From assembly GCA_030017995.1 (NCBI GenBank), contig JASEGS010000015.1:1-39295 (forward strand): a DNA stretch of 39,295 nt, given 5' to 3'. The notes beneath the pieces were generated by a model. That model was not told the origin of the DNA. It worked only from the letters and a program-made list of their open reading frames with translations, and did not search any database. A program made the translations under genes and the position numbers. Source of the DNA: Thermodesulfovibrionales bacterium. GTDB lineage: Bacteria; Nitrospirota; Thermodesulfovibrionia; Thermodesulfovibrionales; Dissulfurispiraceae. Positions within the stretch are counted from its first letter, which is position 1, and the number at the start of each line of letters is the position of its first letter. Positions 31,604 through 39,295 of this stretch are shown here, piece after piece.

Positions 31604-32462
31604 AGATGCTCACAAACTGTGCAAAAAACCTCTCCCCTGCCATAAAAGAGCATGACAACTCTTTCCATGTAACTATCGTCTTATTACCTTCCGGTTTTAC
31701 TTCTGCATACGGATATTTTGCAAAGTAGAGAAAATTTTGAACTACCCTGTCTTTCTTTGACTCCTGTATTGCAGTGTTATCACTGTCGAGTCTGTATTTA
31801 TCATGAACACAAATCTTTTTAGTGAACATATCTGCAAAACCTGCATTGATCTCATCCCCTGACTTTATGATGAACCACCATCTCAGAAAATCATTGGGAA
31901 GGGGATAAACCTTATAAATATTGGCATCCATTTTCGTCTTCAAAAATTGCATTGTCTGCTTCTGTAAATATGACCTACCGAAAACATAACCGGCAAATAA
32001 TATTACTGCGCAAATGGCAATTATTGTTGCCCTCTTTCTGTTCGCTTTTCCAGCAATAATACAGAGCAACAAGCCAATGGTTATATAAGGGTCGATTATA
32101 AAAGTGAGGTCAAGTGAATACTGATTCCAGTCAAGTGGAGACAGTATCCTCGTGCCGTATTGGTTTGTTAAATCCATCAACAGATGTATGCCATAGGCAA
32201 GGAAGGAAATGGAATAATAATAGAAAAACCCGCCCTTCTTTCTAAAAATAAACGCTACCATGGCTGGGAATAATGCGAGGGCAAGGATTCCGTGTGTAAT
32301 GCCTCTATGGTATCTTAAGAAAACATCAGCACCCCATAGTCTGGTTATATAATCGAAGTCAGGAGCAATAGCCGAAAGAATGATTACAAATAACGCAGCC
32401 TTTCTTTTGAAGCCAAGCTGATGGATTACTGCACCTGACAATGCGTGGGTAATCGGATCCAT
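31590..32462 (-). CDS. DUF457 (YbcI/YdjM-type) membrane protein, putative metal-dependent hydrolase
   Basis: The 290-residue protein has several membrane spans in its first 170 residues. The histidine and aspartate motifs of the DUF457/YbcI group are clear: MDPITHALSGAVI, APDFDYITRLWG, RYHRGITHGI and HLLMDLTNQYG. These suggest a metal site at the membrane. The C-terminal 120 residues are soluble. Relatives are annotated as LexA-regulated membrane-bound metal-dependent hydrolases; the real substrate is unknown. Confidence 0.85.
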   Translation of the reverse strand: MDPITHALSGAVIHQLGFKRKAALFVIILSAIAPDFDYITRLWGADVFLRYHRGITHGILALALFPAMVAFIFRKKGGFFYYYSISFLAYGIHLLMDLTNQYGTRILSPLDWNQYSLDLTFIIDPYITIGLLLCIIAGKANRKRATIIAICAVILFAGYVFGRSYLQKQTMQFLKTKMDANIYKVYPLPNDFLRWWFIIKSGDEINAGFADMFTKKICVHDKYRLDSDNTAIQESKKDRVVQNFLYFAKYPYAEVKPEGNKTIVTWKELSCSFMAGERFFAQFVSIYESL

Positions 32463-32516
32463 ATTTGTTAATTTATCATGTTTTAATAAAAGCGGTCAAA
32501 GTGTTAAAATTTATAC

Positions 32517-33401
32517 ATGGATATACATCAGTTAAAGGTATTCGCATCTGTATTTAAGAACAGGAGCTTCTCCAATGCATCGGAAGATATACATCTCACA
32601 CAGCCTACGATCAGCGACCACGTAAAATCATTGGAAGAAGAACTTGATTGCAAGCTTTTTGACAGATTGGGTAGGACGATCATTCCCACCAAAGAAGCAG
32701 AGGCGCTTTATGTCCATGCAACAGAAATCATAGAAAAGATCGGCAATATTAAAGATGCTATCGGCCGCTTTAAAAAAGAGATTTCAGGAGAACTGATCAT
32801 AGGCGCAAGCACCATTCCTGGGACATATCTCATGCCGTCAATAATGGCTGGATTTCGGAAAAAATATCAGGCGATTTCATTTCAAATTCTTATAGCAGAC
32901 TCAAAAGAGATCATTGAAAAGATCGCAAAGCATAATCTCCTCATCGGAATAGTAGGCGCAAAGCTTACAAACAGTCAGGTAAATTATATCCCGCTCATGG
33001 AAGATGAGCTGATTGCTGTATCTTCTCTCTCATTGATAGATAAAGACAAGATGCCGTTAAAAGACCTGGTTAAATATCCTATGGTTTTAAGGGAGGAAGG
33101 CTCAGGAACCCGCAGGGAAACAGAAAAGATACTGGAAGGCAAAGGGATTGCACTCGAAAATATAAAGATTGCAGGCATCTTTGGCTCCACGGACGCGATA
33201 AAACAGGCTGTAAAGGCAGGCATGGGCACGGCGATACTATCAAGGCATTCAGTGAAAGATGAACTCACGCATAGGATATTCAAAAAAATAAAAATCACAG
33301 ATATTCATATGAAAAGAAAGTTCTATATTATTACCCACAAAAAAAGAACCCTTCCCGCCGTATACAACCTGCTTTTGGAATATATAAAAAAGAAACGGTA
33401 A
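32517..33401 (+). CDS. LysR-type transcriptional regulator
   Basis: The 294-residue protein has an N-terminal winged helix (MDIHQLKVFASVFKNRSFSNAS...LTQPTISDHVKSLEEELDCKLFDRLGR) and a periplasmic-binding-like effector domain from about residue 90. It is most like CysB/CbbR/CysL-type LTTRs. It reads toward the rhodanese/ArsS gene cluster that begins 184 bases downstream and is a candidate regulator of it. The divergent DUF457 gene is 54 bases away. Confidence 0.92.
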   Translation: MDIHQLKVFASVFKNRSFSNASEDIHLTQPTISDHVKSLEEELDCKLFDRLGRTIIPTKEAEALYVHATEIIEKIGNIKDAIGRFKKEISGELIIGASTIPGTYLMPSIMAGFRKKYQAISFQILIADSKEIIEKIAKHNLLIGIVGAKLTNSQVNYIPLMEDELIAVSSLSLIDKDKMPLKDLVKYPMVLREEGSGTRRETEKILEGKGIALENIKIAGIFGSTDAIKQAVKAGMGTAILSRHSVKDELTHRIFKKIKITDIHMKRKFYIITHKKRTLPAVYNLLLEYIKKKR

Positions 33402-33437
33402 GGATAAGTCTCCTCCGTTCAGGAGCTTCAGAAACCC
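33396..33437. repeat. Nested inverted repeat after the LysR gene
   Basis: CGGTAAG (33396-33402) pairs with CTTACCG (33431-33437), enclosing a CTCCT/AGGAG hairpin (33410-33425). The outer left arm contains the LysR stop codon. It could end transcription of the regulator, although no T-run follows. The remainder up to 33585 is AT-rich and probably holds the promoter of the rhodanese gene. Confidence 0.45.
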
Positions 33438-33585
33438 ATTCTTACCGCTTCTTTGAAATATAGCTTTTCCCTATCGTTTTATTTCGGTTCATAGCAATTA
33501 ACTATTGGAAATCCATATAGGATATAAGATATGCTTTAAGAAACTGTAGGTATTGCTTATAAAAATAAAACCATCGGGGGTTGAC

Positions 33586-34002
33586 ATGAGAAAATATCTT
33601 GTTTTGGCAATGGCTTTTGTTTTCGTATTAACTACTTCAGCTTTTGCTGCAAATATGGTGAAGGCAGATGAGTTTAAGAAGTGGCTTGAATCAGGGAAAA
33701 AGATGATTATCGTTGACATTCAGCCAAAGGATGAGTTCGAGAAACACCATTTCAAAGACTCCATAGAGACTAATGCCTATCCAGCAAAGACGGATGAAGA
33801 AAAAAAGAGGCTTGATAAGACAATTCCTATAATACAGGCATCAAAAGATGATGTTGTAATCATATGCCCAAGAGGCGGAAGCGGCGCAAGCAATACCTAT
33901 GACTATCTCAAATCAAAGGATGTTCCTGAAAATAGGTTATATATCCTTGAAGGTGGGATAGCAGGCTGGCCTTATAAAGAGATGCTGATAAAGAGAAGAT
34001 GA
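33586..34002 (+). CDS. Secreted rhodanese-like protein
   Basis: The 138-residue protein has a signal peptide (MRKYLVLAMAFVFVLTTSAFA) and a rhodanese domain: FKKWLESGKKMIIVDIQPKDEF, then the catalytic loop ICPRGGSGA with C94, then YILEGGIAGW. Rhodaneses carry persulfide sulfur or, with altered loops, other oxyanions. The loop CPRGGSG is close to the usual CxxGxRS. I chose the ATG at 33586 (GGGGG upstream), since the upstream extension would spoil the signal peptide. The stop overlaps the next start (ATGA). Confidence 0.85.
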   Translation: MRKYLVLAMAFVFVLTTSAFAANMVKADEFKKWLESGKKMIIVDIQPKDEFEKHHFKDSIETNAYPAKTDEEKKRLDKTIPIIQASKDDVVIICPRGGSGASNTYDYLKSKDVPENRLYILEGGIAGWPYKEMLIKRR

Positions 34003-34721
34003 CAGAAGCCAGAAGACAGAAGTCAGAAAGCAGAAGCCAGAAAAATATATCAGTCGTAATTCCTGCTTTAAACGAAGAGAATAATATCAGGGCTTGCATA
34101 GAGTCTGCTAAAAGGCTGAATCCTGTTGAAATTATCGTCGTTGACGGCGGAAGCACTGACAGGACAAAAGAAGTTGCAAAGGCTGCCGGTGCACAAGTGG
34201 TCGATTCTCCAAAAGGCAGGGGCGTCCAGATGAACATGGGCGCCTCTCATGCAAATGGAGATTTGCTCCTCTTCCTGCACGCCGATTCACGATTTCATGA
34301 ATCTCTCATGCCATGGCAAATATTCACACAAGAGTTTCTGCAGGATTACAGCGGGGGATTTTTCAAACTCGCCTTTGACGATAATTCTATCTCCACACGC
34401 CTTGTAGAGCTATTCGCCAACTTTCGCGCACGGTTTTTCTCATTACCTTATGGAGATCAGGCGGTTTTTATAAGGAGAGATATTTTTCAGAAGCTGGGCG
34501 GATTCAGGGAATATCCATTCCTTGAAGATATTGATATGTCGATAAGAATCAGGAAATTTGGAAGGCTTAAATATATCCCCCTGCCTGTTACAGCCTCCTC
34601 AAGAAGAATACAAAAGGGGATTCCGTTGTCTCCGGTTGCAGTGAGCATTAGAAATGTAGTCATTGCATTATTGTTTATGGCTGGAATAAGTCCTTTTGCT
34701 CTTATGAAATTTTATAGATAG
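33999..34721 (+). CDS. Family 2 glycosyltransferase (TIGR04283 type)
   Basis: The 240-residue GT-A enzyme has ISVVIPALNEENNI, EIIVVDGGSTDRT with the nucleotide-sugar aspartate, LLFLHADSRF with the DxD-like site, GDQAVFIRRDIF, FLEDIDMSIR, and a C-terminal hydrophobic helix (about 222-238). TIGR04283 proteins occur beside ArsS and DUF2064 (TIGR04282) genes. The first 15 residues (MTEARRQKSESRSQK) are translated from a short CAGAAG-type repeat and look like a non-conserved extension. It abuts arsS (TAG then ATG). Confidence 0.9.
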   Translation: MTEARRQKSESRSQKNISVVIPALNEENNIRACIESAKRLNPVEIIVVDGGSTDRTKEVAKAAGAQVVDSPKGRGVQMNMGASHANGDLLLFLHADSRFHESLMPWQIFTQEFLQDYSGGFFKLAFDDNSISTRLVELFANFRARFFSLPYGDQAVFIRRDIFQKLGGFREYPFLEDIDMSIRIRKFGRLKYIPLPVTASSRRIQKGIPLSPVAVSIRNVVIALLFMAGISPFALMKFYR

Positions 34722-35693
34722 ATGGAAACACGCCGATTCTGTATGAGCCTGCCGGTCAGCGCGGAGCAGTCTTTCAACGACGGTTTAAAAAGCCTTGGCA
34801 AAGGGCTTAAAAAAGACGTTATCAGTATTATTCAGGTTAATATCGGAAATCTGTGCAACCAATCATGCATTCACTGTCATGTGAGCGCCTCACCTGACAG
34901 CGCCGATATAATGGCATGGGGCACTATGGAAGAAATAATCGCCGTGCTGAAAGGCAGGGCTGGACTGTCTCTTGACATAACCGGAGGCGCACCTGAGCTT
35001 CATCCGAATATAGAGGACTTTATATCAAAGTGTTCATTTTATGTAAATGCCATATCTTTTAGAAGCAATCTTACCGCCCTATTGCTTAAGGAACCCATGA
35101 TAAAAACGTTAAAAGATTATAAAGTTGAACTTATCTGTTCTCTGCCTGATACATTCAGAGAAAAGACAAATTGCCAGAGAGGCAAAGGGGTTTTTGAAAA
35201 ATCAATTCAAACATTAAAGGTCCTAAATGATATAGGTTACGGATATGAGATTCCGCTTCACCTTGTTCATAATCCATCAGAATTTATGCTTCCTGAATTG
35301 CAATGCTTGGCCGAGAAACGATATAGAAGTTATCTCTCAAAGGAATACGGGATTTTTTTCCACAAGCTGTTTATCCTTAACAACATGCCTATCGGCAGAT
35401 TCATGAAAGTGCTCGAGAGTCATAACAATTACAAACAGTATATGAATACCCTTTCTTCAAACTTTAATCCTGCAACTCTTGATGGACTCATGTGCCGGTA
35501 TATTTTAAATATCGGATGGGATGGGAAAATCTATGACTGCGACTTTAACAATGCATTGAATATGCCATTACAAGGCTCGCTAAAGGAACTTAATATAGAT
35601 ACACTTACAGGCAATGACATTTTAGTTGGAGAACACTGTTACGGCTGCACTGCATTAAAGGGGTCTGGGTGCTTTGGAAATATCGTTAGATAA
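34722..35693 (+). CDS. arsS: ArsS-type radical SAM protein (arsenosugar biosynthesis family)
   Basis: The 323-residue protein has the radical SAM cysteines C45-x3-C49-x2-C52 in QVNIGNLCNQSCIHCHVSAS, SLDITGGAPELHPN, and a DUF3641-type C-terminus with more cysteines (LMCRYILNIGWDGKIYDCDFN and GEHCYGCTALKGSGCFGN). This matches the ArsS family, which makes the dimethylarsinoyl-ribose part of arsenosugars from a methylated arsenical and SAM. No arsM methyltransferase is in the window, so the substrate here is not certain. Confidence 0.88.
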   Translation: METRRFCMSLPVSAEQSFNDGLKSLGKGLKKDVISIIQVNIGNLCNQSCIHCHVSASPDSADIMAWGTMEEIIAVLKGRAGLSLDITGGAPELHPNIEDFISKCSFYVNAISFRSNLTALLLKEPMIKTLKDYKVELICSLPDTFREKTNCQRGKGVFEKSIQTLKVLNDIGYGYEIPLHLVHNPSEFMLPELQCLAEKRYRSYLSKEYGIFFHKLFILNNMPIGRFMKVLESHNNYKQYMNTLSSNFNPATLDGLMCRYILNIGWDGKIYDCDFNNALNMPLQGSLKELNIDTLTGNDILVGEHCYGCTALKGSGCFGNIVR

Positions 35694-37404
35694 GTCAGGG
35701 GTCGTGAGTCAAGAGTCAATAAAAACAGGGGACTTTTTAACAAACTGCAATTCCTGCGGGAAATGCAAAAAAGCGTGTCCATTTTTAGAAAAATGCGGCA
35801 CGCCTGACATGATTATCTCTAAAGGTTCTGAAGATGTATTTCTATGCACAAATTGCAGGGCTTGCAATATCTTATGTCCACTAAGGCTTTTGCCGTCTGA
35901 TGCGATACTCAGCACAAGACACAGGCTGATAAAAGAAAATAGGCTCTCCGAAAATATTAAAGACTCAGTAAAATCAGCAAATGCCTTTGCAAGGAAAGGG
36001 CACAGATTCCCGTTTTCATATTATGAGAGGGCAGAAATTATCTTTTGGCCGGGATGCGCCCTATCCGGCACGGAACCAGATATCATAAAAAAAACTATCA
36101 GGCTTTTAAACAAACACCTGAACTGCAAAGTGGGTATCGTGCTTGACTGCTGCTTTGACAGCTCATTCCAGATAGGAGATATTGACGAGGTTCAAAAGGC
36201 TGCGGAAAGGATTAGGGAAAGACTCAGAAAACACGGAATCAGGCGCGTGATAACAGGGTGCGTAAACTGCAAAAAGATATTTTCCCTTTATTTGCCGGAG
36301 ATCAGTGCAGAACATATCATGGAGGTGCTGTCTGATACCCATTCACACATTTACCGATTCACCCATTCACAGGTTTACCTTCACCATCCATGCCCGTCTT
36401 ACATGTTTGAAGGCATACAGGAGAAAGCAAGAAATATCCTTAAGAAAAACGCCTCTGATATTATAGAGCCTCCTTATCCATCATGCTGCGGACTCGGCGG
36501 AGGGCTGCATGATACATCAAAGGAATTATCCGACACATTTGCCGGCGCTGTGATTACAGATGCAGGCAACAGGGATATTATCACATACTGCATGGGCTGT
36601 AAGAATAAATTCTTAAAAAATGGCAAAAGGACATCCCATATACTTGAATTTATGAACGGGATAAAACCCATTGAAGAGGCAATCCCCTCACAAAGGAAAT
36701 GGCTAAACAGATTCCTCCTCGCAATGCACTTCAGGCTCAAAGGCAAGTCTTTTATCAGTGGGCTTATCCTCATAATACTCATCCTCGCTACAACATTTCT
36801 GAGAAAAACAGGGCACATATCCCTTGAGTCAATAATTGAATTTATCGAGGGGCATAGTGTAACAGCGCCGCTTCTATTTATCCTCATCTATGCAATAGGC
36901 CCCAGCCTGTTTATATCAAGCCTTGCGCTCACACTCGGCGCCGGCTTTATCTGGGGACCGTTCATGGGAGTGGTCTTTTCAATCACAGGCGCTACCATCG
37001 GCGCATCGGTTTCTTTTCTGCTCGCAAGGTATATCATTGGCAATGCCATAAAGGAGAGGTTCACCTATACTGTACGGAAACGGCTTGGAGATCAGGTGGC
37101 AAAACACGGCTGGAAGGCAGTTGCCTTTGCAAGATTAATCCCTATTTTCCCATTCCCTGTTTTGAATTATCTCTTCGGTGTCACACCCATTCCATTTATA
37201 CATTACTTGTGGAGCACATTTGTATTTATGCTCCCTGCCTGTATTGCATATGTTGCCTTTGGGAGTTCGATGGGAGAATTGATTATCAGCGGCAATATAA
37301 AGGGCATTATTATCGGCATCGTCATAGCGTCAGCAGCAATGCTTTTGCCATTAGCGTTAAAGCCGAAATTTAAAGAGATATTTCAAAAAAACAATGGCCG
37401 CTAA
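35674..37404 (+). CDS. Hdr/GlpC-like iron-sulfur protein fused to a VTT (TVP38/TMEM64) membrane domain
   Basis: The N-terminal half (to about residue 330) carries two [4Fe-4S] motifs, NCNSCGKCKKACPF and CTNCRACNILCPL. Two CCG-type cysteine domains follow (GCALSGTEPD...DCCFDSSF and HHPCPSYMFE...SCCGLGGGLH...YCMGCK), as in HdrD and GlpC. Residues about 350-570 are a VTT/DedA-like membrane domain with hydrophobic spans, including GAGFIWGPFMGVVFSITGATIGASVSFLLARYI (interior glycines) and ARLIPIFPFPVLNYLFG. The likely start is TTG 35674, nine bases after AAAGGGGT, overlapping arsS by 20 bases; GTG 35704 is possible. VTT proteins are frequent ArsS neighbours, but this fusion is unusual. Confidence 0.88.
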   Translation: MEISLDKSGVVSQESIKTGDFLTNCNSCGKCKKACPFLEKCGTPDMIISKGSEDVFLCTNCRACNILCPLRLLPSDAILSTRHRLIKENRLSENIKDSVKSANAFARKGHRFPFSYYERAEIIFWPGCALSGTEPDIIKKTIRLLNKHLNCKVGIVLDCCFDSSFQIGDIDEVQKAAERIRERLRKHGIRRVITGCVNCKKIFSLYLPEISAEHIMEVLSDTHSHIYRFTHSQVYLHHPCPSYMFEGIQEKARNILKKNASDIIEPPYPSCCGLGGGLHDTSKELSDTFAGAVITDAGNRDIITYCMGCKNKFLKNGKRTSHILEFMNGIKPIEEAIPSQRKWLNRFLLAMHFRLKGKSFISGLILIILILATTFLRKTGHISLESIIEFIEGHSVTAPLLFILIYAIGPSLFISSLALTLGAGFIWGPFMGVVFSITGATIGASVSFLLARYIIGNAIKERFTYTVRKRLGDQVAKHGWKAVAFARLIPIFPFPVLNYLFGVTPIPFIHYLWSTFVFMLPACIAYVAFGSSMGELIISGNIKGIIIGIVIASAAMLLPLALKPKFKEIFQKNNGR

Positions 37405-38035
37405 TCCATCTGCACTGGGCATCATGTTCAGAATACCTGAATACGGCAGGGTCAAGACCCGTCTTGCAAAAGAAGTGGGCAAGGGAGCTGCTCTCAGGGC
37501 TTACATCTCTATGCTCAATACGACATTGTTGAATATTTCTGAACTCAAAAATATAGACATCTATGGTTTCTATAAAGGCAAAGAACCCCTTAACTGGAAT
37601 GATAACATTAGATACCATCCTCAGAGCAGCGGAGACATCGGTGAAAGGATGCTTAATGCCATCCAATGGCTTTTTAAAAAAGGATACTATAAGGTTACAC
37701 TAATTGGCGCAGACTCGCCTGATCTTCCACTCTCCTTTATTACGAGGACGTTTTCAGAACTGGACAACTATGACCTTGTTATAGGCCCCTCTGAGGACGG
37801 TGGGTATTATCTCATCGGCATGAAAAACCCTCAAAAAGTATTATTTAAAAGCATCAGATGGGGCAGTTCCAGCGCATTTAAAGACACTGTCTCCATAGCA
37901 AAAAAAGAAGGAATCAAATATGTTGCGCTTCCGCAATGGTATGACATAGACAGTTTATCTGCTTTGAATAAATGGAGACGAAGACTAAATCTGCCTGACT
38001 TCTGCCCTAAGAGCGCTGTCAACGGCAGCGACTAA
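37394..38035 (+). CDS. DUF2064 glycosyltransferase-like protein (TIGR04282)
   Basis: The 213-residue protein has the GT-A-like DUF2064 motifs: MFRIPEYGRVKTRLAKEVG near the start, LIGADSPDLPLSFI, and GPSEDGGYYLIGMK. TIGR04282 genes co-occur with TIGR04283 and ArsS, consistent with building a glycosyl part of an arsenosugar-like product. The ATG lies inside the end of the Hdr-VTT gene. Its last 51 bases overlap the oppositely oriented histidine-kinase gene. Confidence 0.9.
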   Translation: MAANPSALGIMFRIPEYGRVKTRLAKEVGKGAALRAYISMLNTTLLNISELKNIDIYGFYKGKEPLNWNDNIRYHPQSSGDIGERMLNAIQWLFKKGYYKVTLIGADSPDLPLSFITRTFSELDNYDLVIGPSEDGGYYLIGMKNPQKVLFKSIRWGSSSAFKDTVSIAKKEGIKYVALPQWYDIDSLSALNKWRRRLNLPDFCPKSAVNGSD

Positions 38036-39220
38036 AACATCCCTCGTAAAAGGCTTGGTTATAAAGGCATCTATGTTTTTATCCTCTTTAGCGCTAATGT
38101 CATGGCCTGAAATTGCAATAATCTGTACAGAAGGCTTAACTGCTTTGAATTGTTTGACTAATTCTCTGCCGTCTAAAATAGGCATAACTATATCGGTTAT
38201 AACAACACTTACACTATCTACAATCTCCTTAAACATATCAAATGCATAAATAGGATTATCAGTAACAAAAACCTTGTAACCCTTAGCATCGAGTATCTCT
38301 TTTATATAATTAAGCACATACTCTTCATCATCGATCACCAATATATTCTTTTTGGATTCAGTCGAAGGCGCTGAACGTTTCCCGGGTTCAATACTGATAG
38401 CCCGATAAACCGGCAGATATATCTCAAAGGTTGTGCCCTTGCCAATCTCGCTATTTACATCAATCAACCCTTTATGTTCTTTAATAATCCCATAAACCAT
38501 TGCCAGACCCAAACCAGTTCCTTTCCCCTGCTCCTTAGTTGTAAAAAATGGTTCGAATATCCTATCTCTTATCCCATCAGGAATGCCTGCGCCTGTATCT
38601 GAAATTTTAAGGACAAAGTATTCTCCATCGCTCAACAATGGATTAATATATCCTGCCTTTTCCTTAAGACTTAATAAATTAGTGGATATTGTTATTGTGC
38701 CGCCGTCTGGCATGGCATCCATAGCGTTCACAATAAGGTTCATCATCACCTGCTCAAGCTGGTTGGCATCTCCATTAATAACAGGAACGGTGTCATCTAT
38801 CTCTTTTCTGATCTCAACTTTACGCTTAATCGCCATGCTTGCAGTTAATTCAATAGCATCGTTAATAATATCATTTAAGTTAACAGGCAGCATCTCAAAA
38901 TTTCCCTTTCTGGCAAAGCTTAACAGCCTTTGAACAATTGCACCAGCCTTTCTCGCAGCATTTTCTATAGATCTTATGTGTTGTTTTGCTGCAGTAGCTA
39001 AATCATTTCGAAAGAGCAATAATTCCGTCCTGCCTAATATTCCGCTCAGCACATTGTTGAAATCATGGGCTATGCCTCCAGCAAGTGTGCCGATTGACTC
39101 CATCTTCTGAGACTGATATAACTGCTCCTGAAGTTTTTTCTTTTCTGTTATATCCCTGTGAAGTGACTGGACATACAATTCGCCCGCAATGTCAATAGCC
39201 TTTGAGCTGACCTCGAGCAA
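37985..39220 (-). CDS. Hybrid sensor histidine kinase with receiver domain, N-terminus at window edge
   Basis: The 411 visible residues hold the end of a PAS-like domain ([12 protein letters not shown]...HRDITEKK), a HisKA domain with H52 in [16 protein letters not shown], and an HATPase domain ([43 protein letters not shown]). A C-terminal receiver has D343 in VVITDIVMP and the KP motif ITKPF. TTG 39220 is the only start-like codon. The PAS-like frame continues upstream to an in-frame TAA at 39293-39295, so the N-terminus is cut by a stop or shift at the edge. The signal and target are unknown. Confidence 0.85.
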   Translation of the reverse strand: MLEVSSKAIDIAGELYVQSLHRDITEKKKLQEQLYQSQKMESIGTLAGGIAHDFNNVLSGILGRTELLLFRNDLATAAKQHIRSIENAARKAGAIVQRLLSFARKGNFEMLPVNLNDIINDAIELTASMAIKRKVEIRKEIDDTVPVINGDANQLEQVMMNLIVNAMDAMPDGGTITISTNLLSLKEKAGYINPLLSDGEYFVLKISDTGAGIPDGIRDRIFEPFFTTKEQGKGTGLGLAMVYGIIKEHKGLIDVNSEIGKGTTFEIYLPVYRAISIEPGKRSAPSTESKKNILVIDDEEYVLNYIKEILDAKGYKVFVTDNPIYAFDMFKEIVDSVSVVITDIVMPILDGRELVKQFKAVKPSVQIIAISGHDISAKEDKNIDAFITKPFTRDVLVAAVDSALRAEVRQI

Positions 39221-39295
39221 TATCTTGCTGCCGTCCTTTCCGATATTGTCCCTTTCTTTAGTTGAAGTAAGAAGGACTCCGATTGCATAATCTTA

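Noticed and set aside
1-39295. CRISPR array, tRNA or rRNA genes, prophage
   Set aside because: I saw no regularly spaced direct repeats, no tRNA-like cloverleaf with a TTCGA-type loop that I could support, and no phage structural genes. A covariance-model scan would settle the tRNA question.

Overview
The window looks like a chromosomal segment of a free-living bacterium with moderate to low GC. The gene set includes an EtfA with a fused two-cluster ferredoxin, an ArsS-type radical SAM protein, an Hdr/GlpC-like iron-sulfur protein fused to a VTT membrane domain, a class II B12-dependent ribonucleotide reductase and a separate GlyQ/GlyS pair. This would suit an anaerobic or microaerophilic Nitrospirota- or deltaproteobacteria-like lineage; that assignment is inference. 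No rRNA, tRNA or CRISPR array was seen.

Layout. (1) 1-3100 is an accessory region: a 5'-truncated RusA fragment, a DUF4160/DUF2442 pair, a broken short-chain dehydrogenase, an apparently ORF-less cassette and a HEPN-like protein. At least two integron attC sites lie among them and no integrase is in view. The region ends in an IS3 remnant, a RAYT transposase stub and a BrnA-type antitoxin remnant. (2) 3103-9153 is a minus-strand housekeeping run: etfB, etfA, fabD, a TusA-like gene, mdh, ndk and a ubiD-family gene. acpS (9253-9660) lies just upstream. (3) 9682-16254 is a complete chromosomal integron: intI (minus), candidate Pc promoter and attI, then about six plus-strand cassettes with recognisable attC sites. 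The cassettes carry a membrane protein, a restriction-modification pair, a DUF2283 pair, a small membrane protein, a RelE-type toxin-antitoxin module with a broken toxin plus two DUF genes, and an orphan HicB-like protein. The integron sits between pdxJ and acpS, which are neighbours in one operon in many bacteria, and its last attC runs into the pdxJ stop codon. (4) 16249-19427 is minus-strand pdxJ, a ydcF/sanA-like gene and nrdJ; 19452-20810 is a plus-strand HD protein and an acyltransferase. (5) 20832-23966 is a thiamine operon (thiS-thiG-thiE-thiC) under a TPP riboswitch with an adjoining terminator. (6) 24025-32462 holds dinB, a phosphoribosyltransferase gene with an early in-frame stop, a secreted thioredoxin-like protein, a DEAD-box helicase with a terminator-like leader, glyQ-glyS, queE and a DUF457 membrane protein. 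(7) 32517-38035 is a LysR regulator followed by an ArsS-type cluster: rhodanese, glycosyltransferase, ArsS-like radical SAM, Hdr-VTT fusion and DUF2064 transferase. A hybrid histidine kinase (minus) runs to the right edge.

The most interesting content is the integron splitting pdxJ from acpS, the second integrase-less attC cluster about 8 kb away with the same attC type, the decayed toxin-antitoxin-like genes inside the cassettes, and the Hdr-VTT fusion beside ArsS.
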